NCBI GenBank assembly: GCA_000620185.1
Contig: KK211086.1
Span: forward strand, 407,331-471,330
Direction: 5' to 3'
Origin: Geodermatophilaceae bacterium URHB0062
GTDB lineage: Bacteria; Actinomycetota; Actinomycetes; Mycobacteriales; Geodermatophilaceae
DNA length: 64,000 nt
The first letter of the stretch is position 1. Every line of letters starts with the position of its first letter. Position numbers and translations under genes: made by a program. Below the pieces are notes generated by a model. That model did not search any database, was not told the DNA's origin, and saw nothing but the letters and a program-made list of their open reading frames with translations. Below are positions 40,714 to 50,792 of this stretch, piece by piece.

Positions 40714-41447
40714 CCGGCCCAGGGGATCGCAGCGGCGAGGACGCCGTCGTGGGGGCGCACGCTCCCTCGGGTGGGTTCCGCAAGGGCGCCTTCGGTGTCA
40801 CGGGCAGCGGCGACACCTCCGGCTTCGGCGGGCTGGTGCGCGTCGAACCCGGTGGCGCTGTCGCGCTGCACTCCACCGACCGTCCCTACGGCGGGTACTT
40901 CGACGAGGTCACCGACGCCCTGATCGAGGCCGTCGGGCAGGCCACGTACGACGCCGCCGTCCAGCGGGTGCTCGTCGACCGCGGCGAGATCACCTACTTC
41001 GTGGGCCGCGAGCACCTGCTGACCCTCGTCCAGGCACTCCGGGACGACGAGGCGCTGCGCTTCGAGCTGTGCAGCAGCGTCTCGGGGGTCGACTACCTCG
41101 ACAGCGGCGGGCCGGCCGTGACCCCCGGGCGCCCGCGCCTGCACGTCGTCTACCACCTGACCTCGATGACCTACCGCCGCCGGATCCGGCTGGAGGTCGC
41201 GGTCACCGCCGAGGACCCGCACGTCCCCTCGGTCGCCGGGATCTACCCGACCGCGGACTGGCACGAGCGCGAGACCTTCGACATGTTCGGGATCGTCTTC
41301 GACGGCCATCCGGCGCTCACCCGGATCCTCATGCCCGACGACTGGGACGGTCACCCGCAGCGCAAGGACTATCCGCTCGGTGGCGTCCCGGTCGAGTACC
41401 ACGACGCCACCATTCCTCCCCCTGACACACGGCGGTCCTACCGATGA
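40710..41447 (+). CDS. nuoC: NADH-quinone oxidoreductase subunit C
   Basis: 245 residues. The 30-kDa subunit signature [20 protein letters not shown] is followed by [20 protein letters not shown]. An N-terminal extension of about 60 residues, Gly-rich, precedes the core. The ATG has GGGAGG 7 bp upstream and overlaps the stop of the bridging mini-ORF. It forms the peripheral-arm connection with NuoD. Confidence 0.95.
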   Translation: MTGPGDRSGEDAVVGAHAPSGGFRKGAFGVTGSGDTSGFGGLVRVEPGGAVALHSTDRPYGGYFDEVTDALIEAVGQATYDAAVQRVLVDRGEITYFVGREHLLTLVQALRDDEALRFELCSSVSGVDYLDSGGPAVTPGRPRLHVVYHLTSMTYRRRIRLEVAVTAEDPHVPSVAGIYPTADWHERETFDMFGIVFDGHPALTRILMPDDWDGHPQRKDYPLGGVPVEYHDATIPPPDTRRSYR

Positions 41448-41488
41448 GCACCGTAGGTACGAGTTCCCCTGCGGAGCAGCGACGATGA
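41444..41488 (+). CDS. 14-codon bridging mini-ORF between nuoC and nuoD
   Basis: ATG 41444 overlaps the nuoC stop and TGA 41486-41488 overlaps the nuoD ATG, both as ATGA. Peptide [14 protein letters not shown]. The first bases repeat the nuoD start: CGATGAGCAC occurs at 41442-41451 and 41483-41492, a 10-bp direct repeat, consistent with a local duplication or an insertion with target-site duplication. Confidence 0.5.
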   Translation: MSTVGTSSPAEQRR

Positions 41489-42807
41489 GCACGACCTCCG
41501 ACCCGTACGCCGGCTCCCGCGAGACCACCGAGGGCCGCGTCTACACCGTCACCGGCGGGGACTGGGACGTCACCCTCGGCGCCGACCAGCACGGCGAGGA
41601 GCGCCTCGTCGTCAACATGGGGCCGCAGCACCCCTCGACCCACGGCGTCCTCCGGCTCGTCCTCGACCTGGAGGGCGAGACGGTGACCAAGGCGCGGGTC
41701 GTCATCGGCTACCTGCACACCGGCATCGAGAAGAACACCGAGTACCGCACCTGGGTGCAGGGCACCACCTTCGTGACGCGGATGGACTACCTGTCCCCGC
41801 TGTTCAACGAGGCCGGGTACTGCCTGGCCGTCGAGAAGCTGCTCGGCATCGAGGCGCCCCAGCGCGCGCAGACCATCCGCGTATTGGTCATGGAGCTCAA
41901 CCGGATCGCCTCGCACCTGGTCGCGCTGGCCACCTTCGGCATGGAGATGGGCGCGCTCACCGGCATGACCAACGGCTTCCGCGAGCGGGAGATGATCCTC
42001 GACCTGCTCGAGGAGATCACCGGCCTGCGGATGAACCACGCCTACATCCGCCCCGGCGGGCTGGCGCAGGACCTGCCCGAGGGCTCGGTCGAGCACATCC
42101 GCGAGTTCCTGCGGATCATGCCCGGCCGGGTGGCCGACTTCCACCGGCTGCTCACCGGCCAGCCGATCTGGCAGGCCCGGCTCAAGGACGCCGGCTACCT
42201 CGACGTCACCGGCTGCGTGGCGCTCGGCGTGACCGGCCCGATCCTGCGGGCCGCCGGGCTGCCGTGGGACCTCCGCAAGGTGGAGCCCTACCTCGGCTAC
42301 GACACCTACGACTTCGAGGTCCCGACCGCCGACACCTGCGACGCGTGGGGCCGCTACCTGGTCCGCATGGCGGAGGTCAACGAGTCGCTGAAGCTCATCG
42401 AGCAGGCGCTCGAGCGGCTCGAGCCCGGTCCGGTCATGGTCGAGGACAAGAAGATCGCCTGGCCGGCGCAGCTCTCGCTCGGCGCCGACGGCATGGGCAA
42501 CTCCCTGGAGCACGTGAAGCACATCATGGGCCAGTCGATGGAGGCCCTGATCCACCACTTCAAGCTGGTCACCGAGGGCTTCCGGGTACCGGCGGGTCAG
42601 GTGTACGTGCCGATCGAGTCGCCCCGCGGCGAGCTCGGCTACCACGTCGTCAGCGACGGCAGCACCCGACCGTGGCGCGTCCACGTGCGCGACCCAAGTT
42701 TCGTGAACCTGCAGGCGACCGCCGCGATGAGCGAGGGCGGCATGATCGCCGACGTCATCGCCGCGATCGCCTCGATCGACCCGGTGATGGGAGGTGTCGA
42801 CCGGTGA
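41485..42807 (+). CDS. nuoD: NADH-quinone oxidoreductase subunit D
   Basis: 440 residues, the 49-kDa subunit lining the quinone cavity. Family motifs: [20 protein letters not shown], the quinone-site His in [40 protein letters not shown] and [19 protein letters not shown] lies 8 bp before the ATG. Its stop overlaps the nuoE GTG. Confidence 0.97.
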   Translation: MSTTSDPYAGSRETTEGRVYTVTGGDWDVTLGADQHGEERLVVNMGPQHPSTHGVLRLVLDLEGETVTKARVVIGYLHTGIEKNTEYRTWVQGTTFVTRMDYLSPLFNEAGYCLAVEKLLGIEAPQRAQTIRVLVMELNRIASHLVALATFGMEMGALTGMTNGFREREMILDLLEEITGLRMNHAYIRPGGLAQDLPEGSVEHIREFLRIMPGRVADFHRLLTGQPIWQARLKDAGYLDVTGCVALGVTGPILRAAGLPWDLRKVEPYLGYDTYDFEVPTADTCDAWGRYLVRMAEVNESLKLIEQALERLEPGPVMVEDKKIAWPAQLSLGADGMGNSLEHVKHIMGQSMEALIHHFKLVTEGFRVPAGQVYVPIESPRGELGYHVVSDGSTRPWRVHVRDPSFVNLQATAAMSEGGMIADVIAAIASIDPVMGGVDR

Positions 42808-43733
42808 GCGCGCTCCCTGGTTCGGCAGAAGGAACCGCGGTGACGGGGCTCGACTCGAGCCCCGTCGAGCCCGCCCCGATCGACCTGCCGCCGCTGACCG
42901 AGCAGACCCGGCTCGAGGCGCGGGAGATCATCGCCCGCTACCCGGTGGCGCGATCGGCCCTGCTGCCGATGCTCCACCTGGTCCAGAGCTACCAGGGCTA
43001 CGTCTCGCCCGAGGGCGTCGCGCTGTGCGCCGAGGAACTCGGCCTGACCAAGGCAGAGGTCGGCGCGGTGGCGACCTTCTACACGATGTACAAGCGGCGC
43101 CCGACCGGCCGCCACCTGGTCAGCGTCTGCACCAACACCCTGTGCAACGTGCTGGGCGGCAAGCGGATCTTCGACGCCCTGGCGGCCGACCTCGGCGTCC
43201 ACCACGACGAGACGGCGGCCGACGGGTCGATCACCCTCGAGCACGCCGAGTGCCTGGCCGCGTGCGACTACGCGCCGGTGGTCACCGTCGACTACGAGTT
43301 CTACGACCAGCAGGACGTCGAGAGCGCCCGCGCGCTGGTCGCCGCCCTGCGCCGCGGCGAGAAGCCCGCCCCCACCCGAGGTGCTCCGCTCACCGACTTC
43401 CGCGGCATCTCCCGCCAGCTGGCCGGCTTCTCCCAGTACGGGGACGCCGCCGCCGCGCGGGCCGCCGTCGACACGCCCGGCTCGCTCGAGCCGACGCTGC
43501 GCGGGCTCCGCCTGGCCGAGCAGCGGGGGGAGTCGGCGCCGCCGATGCCCCGGTCGGAGCAGTCGGCCGCAGACTCGTCCGGCGCGCCCGCGGCCGAGGC
43601 GGCCGGCGTCGAGTCCGCCCAGCGCGGCGCACCCGAGCCGGCCGGGCGGTCGCTGGCCGACCAGAACGACGGCACCGAGACACCAGCGGGACAGGCGCCG
43701 GGCACCACCGGCCAGGGTCCCGGGAAGGCCTGA
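42804..43733 (+). CDS. nuoE: NADH-quinone oxidoreductase subunit E with long C-terminal extension
   Basis: 309 residues; the first 200 form the 24-kDa thioredoxin-fold subunit with [2Fe-2S] cluster N1a (ligands in [13 protein letters not shown] and [14 protein letters not shown]). From about residue 195 it continues with [20 protein letters not shown] and then a Pro/Ala/Ser/Gly-rich disordered tail of about 80 residues not needed for the cluster. The GTG at 42804 overlaps the nuoD stop; a GTG at 42840 is an alternative. nuoF follows after 3 bp. Confidence 0.94.
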   Translation: MSALPGSAEGTAVTGLDSSPVEPAPIDLPPLTEQTRLEAREIIARYPVARSALLPMLHLVQSYQGYVSPEGVALCAEELGLTKAEVGAVATFYTMYKRRPTGRHLVSVCTNTLCNVLGGKRIFDALAADLGVHHDETAADGSITLEHAECLAACDYAPVVTVDYEFYDQQDVESARALVAALRRGEKPAPTRGAPLTDFRGISRQLAGFSQYGDAAAARAAVDTPGSLEPTLRGLRLAEQRGESAPPMPRSEQSAADSSGAPAAEAAGVESAQRGAPEPAGRSLADQNDGTETPAGQAPGTTGQGPGKA

Positions 43734-43736
43734 GCC

Positions 43737-45065
43737 ATGCCTCTCACCCCCGTCCTCACCACGCGGTGGGGCGCCGAGCAGTCCTGGCGGCTCTCGACCT
43801 ACGAGGACCTCGAGGGCTACGCCGCCCTGCGGACGGCGCTGTCGATGCCGCCCGACGAGCTCGTGACGATGGTCAAGGACTCGGGTCTGCGCGGCCGCGG
43901 CGGCGCCGGGTTCCCCACCGGCATGAAGTGGAGCTTCATCCCGCAGCCCAAGCCGGGGGAGACCCCGACCGGTCCGGCGGCCATGCCCAAGTACCTCGTC
44001 GTCAACGCCGACGAGGGCGAGCCGGGCACCTGCAAGGACCTGCCGCTGATGATGGCCGACCCGCACTCGCTCGTCGAAGGCGTGATCATCGCCTCGTACG
44101 CGATCCGGTCGAAGCTCGCCGTCATCTACGTGCGCGGCGAGGCCGTGCACGCGCACCGCCGGCTCGTCGCCGCCGTCGAGGAGGCCTACGCCGCGGGCTA
44201 CCTCGGCACCGACATCCTGGGCAGCGGCTACGACCTCGAGCTGATCGTGCACGCCGGCGCCGGCGCCTACATCTGCGGCGAGGAGACGGCGCTGCTGGAC
44301 TCGCTCGAGGGCTACCGCGGGCAGCCGCGGCTCAAGCCGCCGTTCCCCGCCGTCGCCGGGCTCTACGGCGCCCCGACGGTCATCAACAACGTCGAGACCC
44401 TGGCCAGCGTGCCGTTCGTCGTCCGTGGTGGCGCCGAGTGGTTCAAGGCGTTCGGTCCGGAGAAGTCGCCCGGCCCGAAGATCTACTCGCTGTCGGGCCG
44501 CGTCGTCCGTCCCGGCCAGTACGAGGCCCCGATGGGGACGACGATGCGCGAGCTGCTGGAGATGGCCGGCGGCGTGCGCCCGGGCCACGAGCTGAAGTTC
44601 TGGACGCCGGGCGGTTCCTCGACCCCGTACTTCACCGCCGAGCACCTCGACGTCCCGCTCGACTTCGACTCGGTGGCGGCCGCGGGCTCCATGCTCGGCA
44701 CCACCGCGCTGATGGTGTTCGACGAGACCGACTCGATCGTCGAGGCCACTCTGCGGTTCACCGAGTTCTACGCGCACGAGTCCTGCGGCAAGTGCACGCC
44801 CTGCCGCGAGGGCACGTACTGGCTGGTCCAGATCCTGGAGCGGCTGGTCGAGGGCCGGGGCCGGGCGGCGGATCTCGACCTGCTGACCGACACCTGCGAC
44901 AACATCCTGGGCCGCTCGTTCTGCGCCCTCGGTGACGGCGCGACCAGCTGCATCGCCAGCTCGCTCAAGTACTTCAAGGACGACTACGTCGCCCTGCTGC
45001 CCCCCGAGGAGCAGGCCCGGCTGGGTCGTTCCCTCCGCATCGAGCCCGTCGGAGTGGCCTCATGA
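43737..45065 (+). CDS. nuoF: NADH-quinone oxidoreductase subunit F (NADH/FMN-binding)
   Basis: 442 residues, the NADH dehydrogenase flavoprotein. FMN/NADH motifs [16 protein letters not shown] and [19 protein letters not shown]; [4Fe-4S] cluster N3 ligands in [13 protein letters not shown] plus the distal Cys in [10 protein letters not shown]. It accepts hydride from NADH and passes electrons to NuoE and NuoG. Its stop overlaps the nuoG ATG. Confidence 0.97.
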   Translation: MPLTPVLTTRWGAEQSWRLSTYEDLEGYAALRTALSMPPDELVTMVKDSGLRGRGGAGFPTGMKWSFIPQPKPGETPTGPAAMPKYLVVNADEGEPGTCKDLPLMMADPHSLVEGVIIASYAIRSKLAVIYVRGEAVHAHRRLVAAVEEAYAAGYLGTDILGSGYDLELIVHAGAGAYICGEETALLDSLEGYRGQPRLKPPFPAVAGLYGAPTVINNVETLASVPFVVRGGAEWFKAFGPEKSPGPKIYSLSGRVVRPGQYEAPMGTTMRELLEMAGGVRPGHELKFWTPGGSSTPYFTAEHLDVPLDFDSVAAAGSMLGTTALMVFDETDSIVEATLRFTEFYAHESCGKCTPCREGTYWLVQILERLVEGRGRAADLDLLTDTCDNILGRSFCALGDGATSCIASSLKYFKDDYVALLPPEEQARLGRSLRIEPVGVAS

Positions 45066-47527
45066 CACTCACCAACCCGACTCCGGCGCCCGCGGTGCCG
45101 CCGGGCACCCCGGGGCCGCACACCCCGCCCGATGCGGTGCACTGCACGATCGACGGCTTCGACGTCGCCGTGCCCAAGGGGACGCTGATCATCCGGGCCG
45201 CCGAGCAGATCGGCGTCTTCATCCCGCGCTTCTGCGACCACCCGCTGCTCGAGCCGGTCGGCGCCTGCCGCCAGTGCCTGGTCGAGGTGGAGGGGCAGCG
45301 CAAGCCGGTCGCCAGCTGCACCATGCCGGTCACCGACGGCATGGCGATCCGCACGCAGCTCACCAGCCCCTCGGCCGACAAGTCGCAGCAGGGCACGATG
45401 GAGCTGCTGCTGATCAACCACCCCCTCGACTGCCCCACCTGCGACAAGGGCGGCGAGTGCCCGCTGCAGAACCAGGCGCTCTCCAACGGGCGCGCCGAGA
45501 GCCGGTTCGTCGACCAGAAGCGGACCTATCCCAAGCCGCTGCCGATCAGCAGCCAGATCCTGCTCGACCGCGAGCGCTGCGTGCTCTGCGCCCGCTGCAC
45601 CCGGTTCTCCCAGCAGGTGGCGGGCGACCCGTTCATCGAGCTGTTCGAGCGCGGCGCGCTGGAGCAGGTGGCGATCTACGAGGACGAGCCGTTCGAGTCC
45701 TACTTCTCCGGCAACACGACGCAGATCTGCCCGGTCGGCGCCCTGACCAGCGCCCAGTACCGCTTCCGGGCCCGCCCGTTCGACCTGCGCAGCGAGGACA
45801 GCGCCTGCGAGCACTGCGCATCGGGCTGCGCGATGCGTACCGACTACCGCCGCGGCCGCGTCACCCGCCGGCTGGCCCGTGAGGACGCGGCGGTCAACGA
45901 GGAGTGGACCTGCGACAAGGGCCGCTACGCCTTCCGGTACGCCACCTCCAACGAGCGGCTGACCACCCCGCTGGTCCGGCGCGACGGCGAACTGCAGCCG
46001 GCCTCCTGGCCGGAGGCGTGGGCCGCCGCGGCCGCCGGGCTCCTGGCGGCCCGCGACGAGAACGGCGTCGGCGTGCTGACCGGTGGCCGGCTGACCGTCG
46101 AGGACGCCTACGCCTACGCCAAGTTCGCCCGCGTGGTGCTCGGCACCAACGACGTCGACATGCGGGCCCGGGCCCACTCGGCCGAGGAGGCGGCGTTCCT
46201 CGCCGCCACCGTCGCCGGCACGGGTCCCGGCACCGGCGCGGTCACCTACGACGACCTCTCTGCGGCGCCGGCGGTGCTGCTGGCCGGGTTCGAGCCGGAG
46301 GAGGAGTCGCCGATCGTCTTCCTGCGGCTGCGCCGGGCGGTCCGCAAGGCTGGCCTGCGGGTGTTCGACCTCGCCCCGTTCGCGACGCGGGCGGCCGTCA
46401 AGCTGGACGCGACTGTGCTGGCCACCCTGCCCGGTGCCGAGGCGCAGTCGCTGCGGGCGCTCGCCGACGGCACGTGGGGCGGCCCGGCGCTCGAGGCGCT
46501 GCGTACCCCGGGAGCGGTCGTCCTGGCCGGCGAGCGGCTGGCCGAGGTGCCCGGCGCCTTCTCCGCGCTGCTCGCCCTGGCCCGCGCCACCGGCGCCCGG
46601 CTGGCGTGGGTGCCCCGGCGGGCCGGCGAGCGCGGTGCCGTCGAGGCCGGTGCGCTGCCGAACCTGCTGCCCGGCGGGCGCGCGGTCGGCGATGCCACCG
46701 CCCGCGCGGAGGTCGGCGCCCTGTGGGGCGCGGAGCTGCCCTCGGCGCCCGGCCGCGACACGACCGCCATGCTCACCGCCCTCCGGGACGGGGAGCTCTC
46801 GGGCCTGGTCGTCAGCGGCGTGGACCCGGGCGACCTGCCCGACCCCGCGCTCGCCGAGGCGGCGCTGGCCTCGGCCGGCTTCGTGGTGAGCCTGGAGATG
46901 TTCCCGACCGCCGTGACCGAATGGGCCGACGTCGTCCTGCCGGTGGCCGCCGCCCCCGAGAAGGCGGGCAGCTACCTCGACTGGGAGGGCCGGGCCCGGC
47001 CCTTCGACGCGACCCTGCACGGCACCGGGCGGCTGCCCGACGGGCGCGTCCTGCACGGCCTCGCCGAGGAGATGGACGCCGACCTGCGGCTGCCCGCCCC
47101 CGAGGCGGCCCGCGCGGAGCTCGCCGCGCTCGGTGCGGTCCGCCGTCCCGCTGAGGGTGCCGGCCTCGACGTCCACCCCGCCCCGGTGCACGCCCTGCCC
47201 GACGGTGAGGAGACGGCGCTGCTCGCGTCGTGGCGGCAACTGCTCGATGTCGGCACGCTGCAGCGCGACGAGCCGGAGCTGTCGGGCACCGCCCGCGTGC
47301 CCGTCGTCCGCATCGGCCCCGACGCCGCGGCGCGGCTGGGTGTCGTCGACGGCGACCGCGTCACCGTCGACGGGGCGACCGGATCCATCACCCTGCCGGT
47401 GCGCGTGACGGCGATGCCCGACCGGGTCGTCTGGCTGCCGATGAGAGCACCGGGGAGCGAGATCCGCTCCGACCTCGGCACGGCCCCCGGCGGCGTCGTC
47501 CGCCTGAGCGCTGGAGGTGCTCTGTGA
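45062..47527 (+). CDS. nuoG: NADH-quinone oxidoreductase subunit G
   Basis: 821 residues. The N-terminal ferredoxin domain has [2Fe-2S] ligands in [20 protein letters not shown], a His-coordinated cluster region, [13 protein letters not shown] and [10 protein letters not shown]. An extra CEHCASGC followed by a distal Cys (WTCDKGRY) indicates the off-pathway N7 cluster found in only some bacteria. The rest is a molybdopterin-oxidoreductase-like fold without cofactor ligands, with many Ala/Gly substitutions. It overlaps nuoF and nuoH by 4 bp each. Confidence 0.96.
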   Translation: MTLTNPTPAPAVPPGTPGPHTPPDAVHCTIDGFDVAVPKGTLIIRAAEQIGVFIPRFCDHPLLEPVGACRQCLVEVEGQRKPVASCTMPVTDGMAIRTQLTSPSADKSQQGTMELLLINHPLDCPTCDKGGECPLQNQALSNGRAESRFVDQKRTYPKPLPISSQILLDRERCVLCARCTRFSQQVAGDPFIELFERGALEQVAIYEDEPFESYFSGNTTQICPVGALTSAQYRFRARPFDLRSEDSACEHCASGCAMRTDYRRGRVTRRLAREDAAVNEEWTCDKGRYAFRYATSNERLTTPLVRRDGELQPASWPEAWAAAAAGLLAARDENGVGVLTGGRLTVEDAYAYAKFARVVLGTNDVDMRARAHSAEEAAFLAATVAGTGPGTGAVTYDDLSAAPAVLLAGFEPEEESPIVFLRLRRAVRKAGLRVFDLAPFATRAAVKLDATVLATLPGAEAQSLRALADGTWGGPALEALRTPGAVVLAGERLAEVPGAFSALLALARATGARLAWVPRRAGERGAVEAGALPNLLPGGRAVGDATARAEVGALWGAELPSAPGRDTTAMLTALRDGELSGLVVSGVDPGDLPDPALAEAALASAGFVVSLEMFPTAVTEWADVVLPVAAAPEKAGSYLDWEGRARPFDATLHGTGRLPDGRVLHGLAEEMDADLRLPAPEAARAELAALGAVRRPAEGAGLDVHPAPVHALPDGEETALLASWRQLLDVGTLQRDEPELSGTARVPVVRIGPDAAARLGVVDGDRVTVDGATGSITLPVRVTAMPDRVVWLPMRAPGSEIRSDLGTAPGGVVRLSAGGAL

Positions 47528-48996
47528 ACCTGCTGGCGAGCGCCGACCAGCCGACGCTGGAGAACTTCGGGCACGACGTCTGGTGGATCGTCGTCATCAA
47601 GATCGTCGGCATCTTCGCGCTGCTGGTCTTCATGACGCTGTTCGCCATCGTGTTCGAGCGCAAGGTCGTCGCCCGGATGCAGCAGCGCGTCGGCCCCAAC
47701 CGGGTCGGTCCCCGCGGCTACCTGCAGAGCCTCGCCGACGGCCTGAAGCTGGCGTTCAAGGAGGACATCATGCCGGCGCTGGCCGACAAGCCGGTGTACT
47801 TCCTCGCCCCGGTGCTGGCCACGATCCCGGCGTTCCTCGCCTTCTCGGTGATCCCGCTCGGTCCCGTGGTGAGCATCTTCGGCCAGCACACCCCGCTGCA
47901 GCTCACCGATGCGCCGATCGGCGTGCTCGTCGTCCTGGCCTGCTCGGCCATGGGCATCTACGGCATCGTCCTCGGTGGCTGGGCGTCCGGCTCGACGTAC
48001 CCGCTGCTCGGCTCGCTGCGCAGCGCGGCCCAGATGGTGAGCTACGAGATCGCGATGGGGCTCTCCATCGTCGCGGTCTTCCTCTACTCCGGCACCATGT
48101 CGACGTCGGAGATCGTCGGCGCCCAGGCCCACGGCAACCAGTTGTCCTTCTTCGGCTGGAACTTCACCGGGCCCAGCTGGTTCGCGATCCTGCTGCCGGT
48201 CTCCTTCGTCATCTACGTGGTCGCCGTCGTCGGCGAGACCAACCGCGCGCCGTTCGACCTCCCCGAGGCCGAGAGCGAACTGGTCGGCGGCTTCCACACC
48301 GAGTACTCCTCGCTGAAGTTCGCGCTCTTCTTCCTCGCCGAGTACGTCAACATGGTCACCGTCTCCGCCCTGGCGGCGACACTGTTCCTCGGCGGCTGGC
48401 GGGCGCCGTGGCCGATCTCGATCTGGGACGGCGCCAACACCGGCTGGTGGCCGCTGCTGTGGTTCTTCCTCAAGGTCGTCGTCGCCCTGTTCGTCTTCAT
48501 CTGGCTGCGCGGCACGCTGCCCCGCCTGCGCTACGACCAGTTCATGCGCTTCGGGTGGAAGGTGCTGGTCCCCACCGCGTTGGTGTGGATCCTCGCCGTC
48601 GCGACGATGCGCACGGTGGCCCGCCAGGCCGACCTGTCCACCGGTGAGGTGGCCCTGTACATCGGGGTGCCCATCGCTCTGGTGGTGCTGGCCGTCCTGC
48701 TCGTGGCCAGCCGCGCGGCCCACCGCGACACCCGACTCGCCGCGGTCGAGGCGGCCGCGGGCTCGAACCACCCGACCCAGCCCGAGCAGCCAGAGATCCT
48801 GCCGCCGACCGGTCCGCGCCGCCGCCCGACGGGCGCCCCGAGCCGGGCCGAGGGCGGTTTCCCCGTGCCCCCGATGGACCTGAAGGTCCCGCCGTCCCCG
48901 CGGCTGCGCCGCGAACCGGTGGCTCCGGACGGCTCCGCCGTCGTCGGTACGGGACGGCGGGGCTCGACCGGCTCGAAGGAGATCGACGATGTCTGA
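47524..48996 (+). CDS. nuoH: NADH-quinone oxidoreductase subunit H with cytoplasmic tail
   Basis: 490 residues. Eight membrane helices form the quinone-channel entrance; signatures are [32 protein letters not shown] and [20 protein letters not shown] then [14 protein letters not shown]. The conserved core ends near residue 400 and is followed by about 85 residues rich in Pro, Arg and Gly ([20 protein letters not shown]), an extension that is not part of the membrane core. It overlaps nuoI by 8 bp. Confidence 0.96.
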   Translation: MNLLASADQPTLENFGHDVWWIVVIKIVGIFALLVFMTLFAIVFERKVVARMQQRVGPNRVGPRGYLQSLADGLKLAFKEDIMPALADKPVYFLAPVLATIPAFLAFSVIPLGPVVSIFGQHTPLQLTDAPIGVLVVLACSAMGIYGIVLGGWASGSTYPLLGSLRSAAQMVSYEIAMGLSIVAVFLYSGTMSTSEIVGAQAHGNQLSFFGWNFTGPSWFAILLPVSFVIYVVAVVGETNRAPFDLPEAESELVGGFHTEYSSLKFALFFLAEYVNMVTVSALAATLFLGGWRAPWPISIWDGANTGWWPLLWFFLKVVVALFVFIWLRGTLPRLRYDQFMRFGWKVLVPTALVWILAVATMRTVARQADLSTGEVALYIGVPIALVVLAVLLVASRAAHRDTRLAAVEAAAGSNHPTQPEQPEILPPTGPRRRPTGAPSRAEGGFPVPPMDLKVPPSPRLRREPVAPDGSAVVGTGRRGSTGSKEIDDV

Positions 48997-49582
48997 GATC
49001 GAGCGCTCGACCGGGGCGCGCAACCGGCCCGCCGTCCGGGACAGCGTCCTGCCGGCGCCCTCCCAGGGCTTCGGCGTCACCTTCGCGCAGATCTTCCGCA
49101 AGGTGACGACGGAGCAGTACCCGTTCGAGCCCAAGGTGACCAAGCCCCGCTACCACGGCCGCCATGTGCTCAACCGGCACCCGGACGGGCTGGAGAAGTG
49201 CGTCGGCTGTGAGCTCTGCGCGTGGGCCTGCCCGGCCGACGCCATCTACGTCGAGGGTGGCGACAACACCGAGGACGCCCGCTTCTCGCCCGGTGAGCGC
49301 TACGGCCGCATCTACCAGATCAACTACCTGCGCTGCATCTTCTGCGGGCTGTGCATCGAGGCCTGCCCGACCCGCTCGCTGACGATGAGCAACGACTTCG
49401 AGCTGGCCGACGACAACCGGCGCGACCTGATCTACACCAAGGAACAGCTCATGGCGCCGCTGCTCCCCGGCATGGAGGCCCCGCCGCACCCGATGCGGCT
49501 GGGCGACGACGAGAAGGACTACTACGTGCGGACGCCGGACAGTCGGTCGGCCGCCGAGCCGGTCGTCGAGGAGACGGTATGA
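48989..49582 (+). CDS. nuoI: NADH-quinone oxidoreductase subunit I
   Basis: 197 residues. Two [4Fe-4S] motifs for clusters N6a and N6b: [20 protein letters not shown] and [20 protein letters not shown]. The N terminus ([20 protein letters not shown]) is an amphipathic anchor to NuoH. It overlaps nuoH and nuoJ. Confidence 0.97.
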   Translation: MSEIERSTGARNRPAVRDSVLPAPSQGFGVTFAQIFRKVTTEQYPFEPKVTKPRYHGRHVLNRHPDGLEKCVGCELCAWACPADAIYVEGGDNTEDARFSPGERYGRIYQINYLRCIFCGLCIEACPTRSLTMSNDFELADDNRRDLIYTKEQLMAPLLPGMEAPPHPMRLGDDEKDYYVRTPDSRSAAEPVVEETV

Positions 49583-50409
49583 CGCAGCACCTCGGCGGCG
49601 GCGAGACCGTCGTCTTCTGGGTCCTCGGGCCCATCTGCCTGGCCGGCGCGCTGGGCATGGTGTTCAGCCGGAACGCGGTGCACTCGGCCCTCTGGCTCGT
49701 GCAGACGATGCTCTGTCTCGGCGTCTTCTACGTCGTGCAGGAGGCGCCGTTCCTCGGCGCGGTGCAGATCATCGTCTACACCGGCGCGATCATGATCCTC
49801 TTCCTCTTCGTGCTGATGCTGGTCGGCCGTGACTCCTCGGACTCCGTGGTCGAGACCCTGCGCGGGCAGCGGGTCGCGGCGACCGTGCTCGGGGTGGGTT
49901 TCGCCGGCCTCGTCGGCGCCGGCATCGCCCGCGCCACCCAGCACCTGCCGGTCGTCGGCCTGTCGGACGGGCAGGGTTACGGCGGCAACATCCCCGGGAT
50001 CGCCGAGCTGCTGTTCACCAAGTACCTGCTGGCGTTCGAGGTGACCAGCGCGCTGCTGATCACCGCCGCCGTCGGGGCGATGGTGCTCGCCCACATCGAA
50101 CGCGAGCCGGGCAGCCGCCAGACCCAGAAGGAGCTCTCCCGGGCGCGGTTCCTCACCAGCGACCGGCCGCAGACGCTGCCCGGCCCCGGCGTCTACGCGC
50201 GGGCCAACTCGGTGGCGGCCCCGGCCCTCCTGCCCGACGGCGGGACGGCGGAGGCCAGCCTCGCGACCGGCATCGAACCGCAGGAGGTCGAGCAGATGCC
50301 CCGGCCGACCGGCCGCAGGCAGCTCGGCTCGCCCGACGCCGCCCTCGGCACGCTCGACCCGGCGCCCAGCGCGATCCCCGGCGGACGGACGGACGGCGAT
50401 CACAGGTGA
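49579..50409 (+). CDS. nuoJ: NADH-quinone oxidoreductase subunit J with C-terminal tail
   Basis: 276 residues. Five membrane helices with the pi-bulge helix region [21 protein letters not shown]. The helical core ends near residue 175; about 100 further residues are hydrophilic ([24 protein letters not shown] onward), an extension not found in E. coli NuoJ. Its stop overlaps the GTG of a bridging mini-ORF. Confidence 0.95.
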   Translation: MTQHLGGGETVVFWVLGPICLAGALGMVFSRNAVHSALWLVQTMLCLGVFYVVQEAPFLGAVQIIVYTGAIMILFLFVLMLVGRDSSDSVVETLRGQRVAATVLGVGFAGLVGAGIARATQHLPVVGLSDGQGYGGNIPGIAELLFTKYLLAFEVTSALLITAAVGAMVLAHIEREPGSRQTQKELSRARFLTSDRPQTLPGPGVYARANSVAAPALLPDGGTAEASLATGIEPQEVEQMPRPTGRRQLGSPDAALGTLDPAPSAIPGGRTDGDHR

Positions 50410-50428
50410 GCGAGCTTGCGAGCTCACC
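50405..50428 (+). other. hairpin at the nuoJ stop codon
   Basis: GGTGAGC (50405-50411) / GCTCACC (50422-50428) form a perfect 7-bp stem over the nuoJ stop and the start of the bridging mini-ORF. It may be a small REP-like element that adjusts nuoJ/nuoK expression. Confidence 0.45.
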
Positions 50429-50483
50429 CAGGAGCAGAGCACACGGGGTCATGACGACGAGCGCCAGCGAGGAGCAGGCATGA
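50406..50483 (+). CDS. 25-codon bridging mini-ORF between nuoJ and nuoK
   Basis: GTG 50406 overlaps the nuoJ stop (GTGA) and TGA 50481-50483 overlaps the nuoK ATG (ATGA). The peptide begins [18 protein letters not shown] and has an internal Met. It exactly spans the 70-bp gap and contains the hairpin. Function as in the other bridging frames: probably translation coupling. Confidence 0.5.
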   Translation: MSELASSPRSRAHGVMTTSASEEQA

Positions 50484-50779
50484 CACTGACCTGGTACCTG
50501 GTGCTCGCCGCGATCCTGTTCACGATCGGCGCCGTCGGCGTCCTCGTGCGCCGCAACGCCATCGTCGTGTTCATGTGCGTCGAGCTGATGCTGAACTCGG
50601 TGAACCTCACCCTGGTCACCTTCGCCCGCGCGACCGGCACCCTCGACGGCCAGATCATGGCGTTCTTCGTCATGGTCGTCGCTGCCGCCGAGGTCGTCGT
50701 CGGCCTGGCCATCATCATGTCGATCTACCGGACCCGCAGGTCCGCGTCGGTCGACGACGTCAACCTGCTCAAGTACTGA
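50480..50779 (+). CDS. nuoK: NADH-quinone oxidoreductase subunit K
   Basis: 99 residues, three transmembrane helices. Conserved [21 protein letters not shown] with the proton-pathway Glu, and the second Glu in [19 protein letters not shown]. The usual length for the subunit. nuoL follows after 13 bp. Confidence 0.97.
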   Translation: MTLTWYLVLAAILFTIGAVGVLVRRNAIVVFMCVELMLNSVNLTLVTFARATGTLDGQIMAFFVMVVAAAEVVVGLAIIMSIYRTRRSASVDDVNLLKY

Positions 50780-50792
50780 GACGGGATCCGGA

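Noticed and set aside
44984-47239. 751-codon minus-strand frame opposite nuoG
   Set aside because: Shadow frame; the plus strand encodes all NuoG iron-sulfur motifs.
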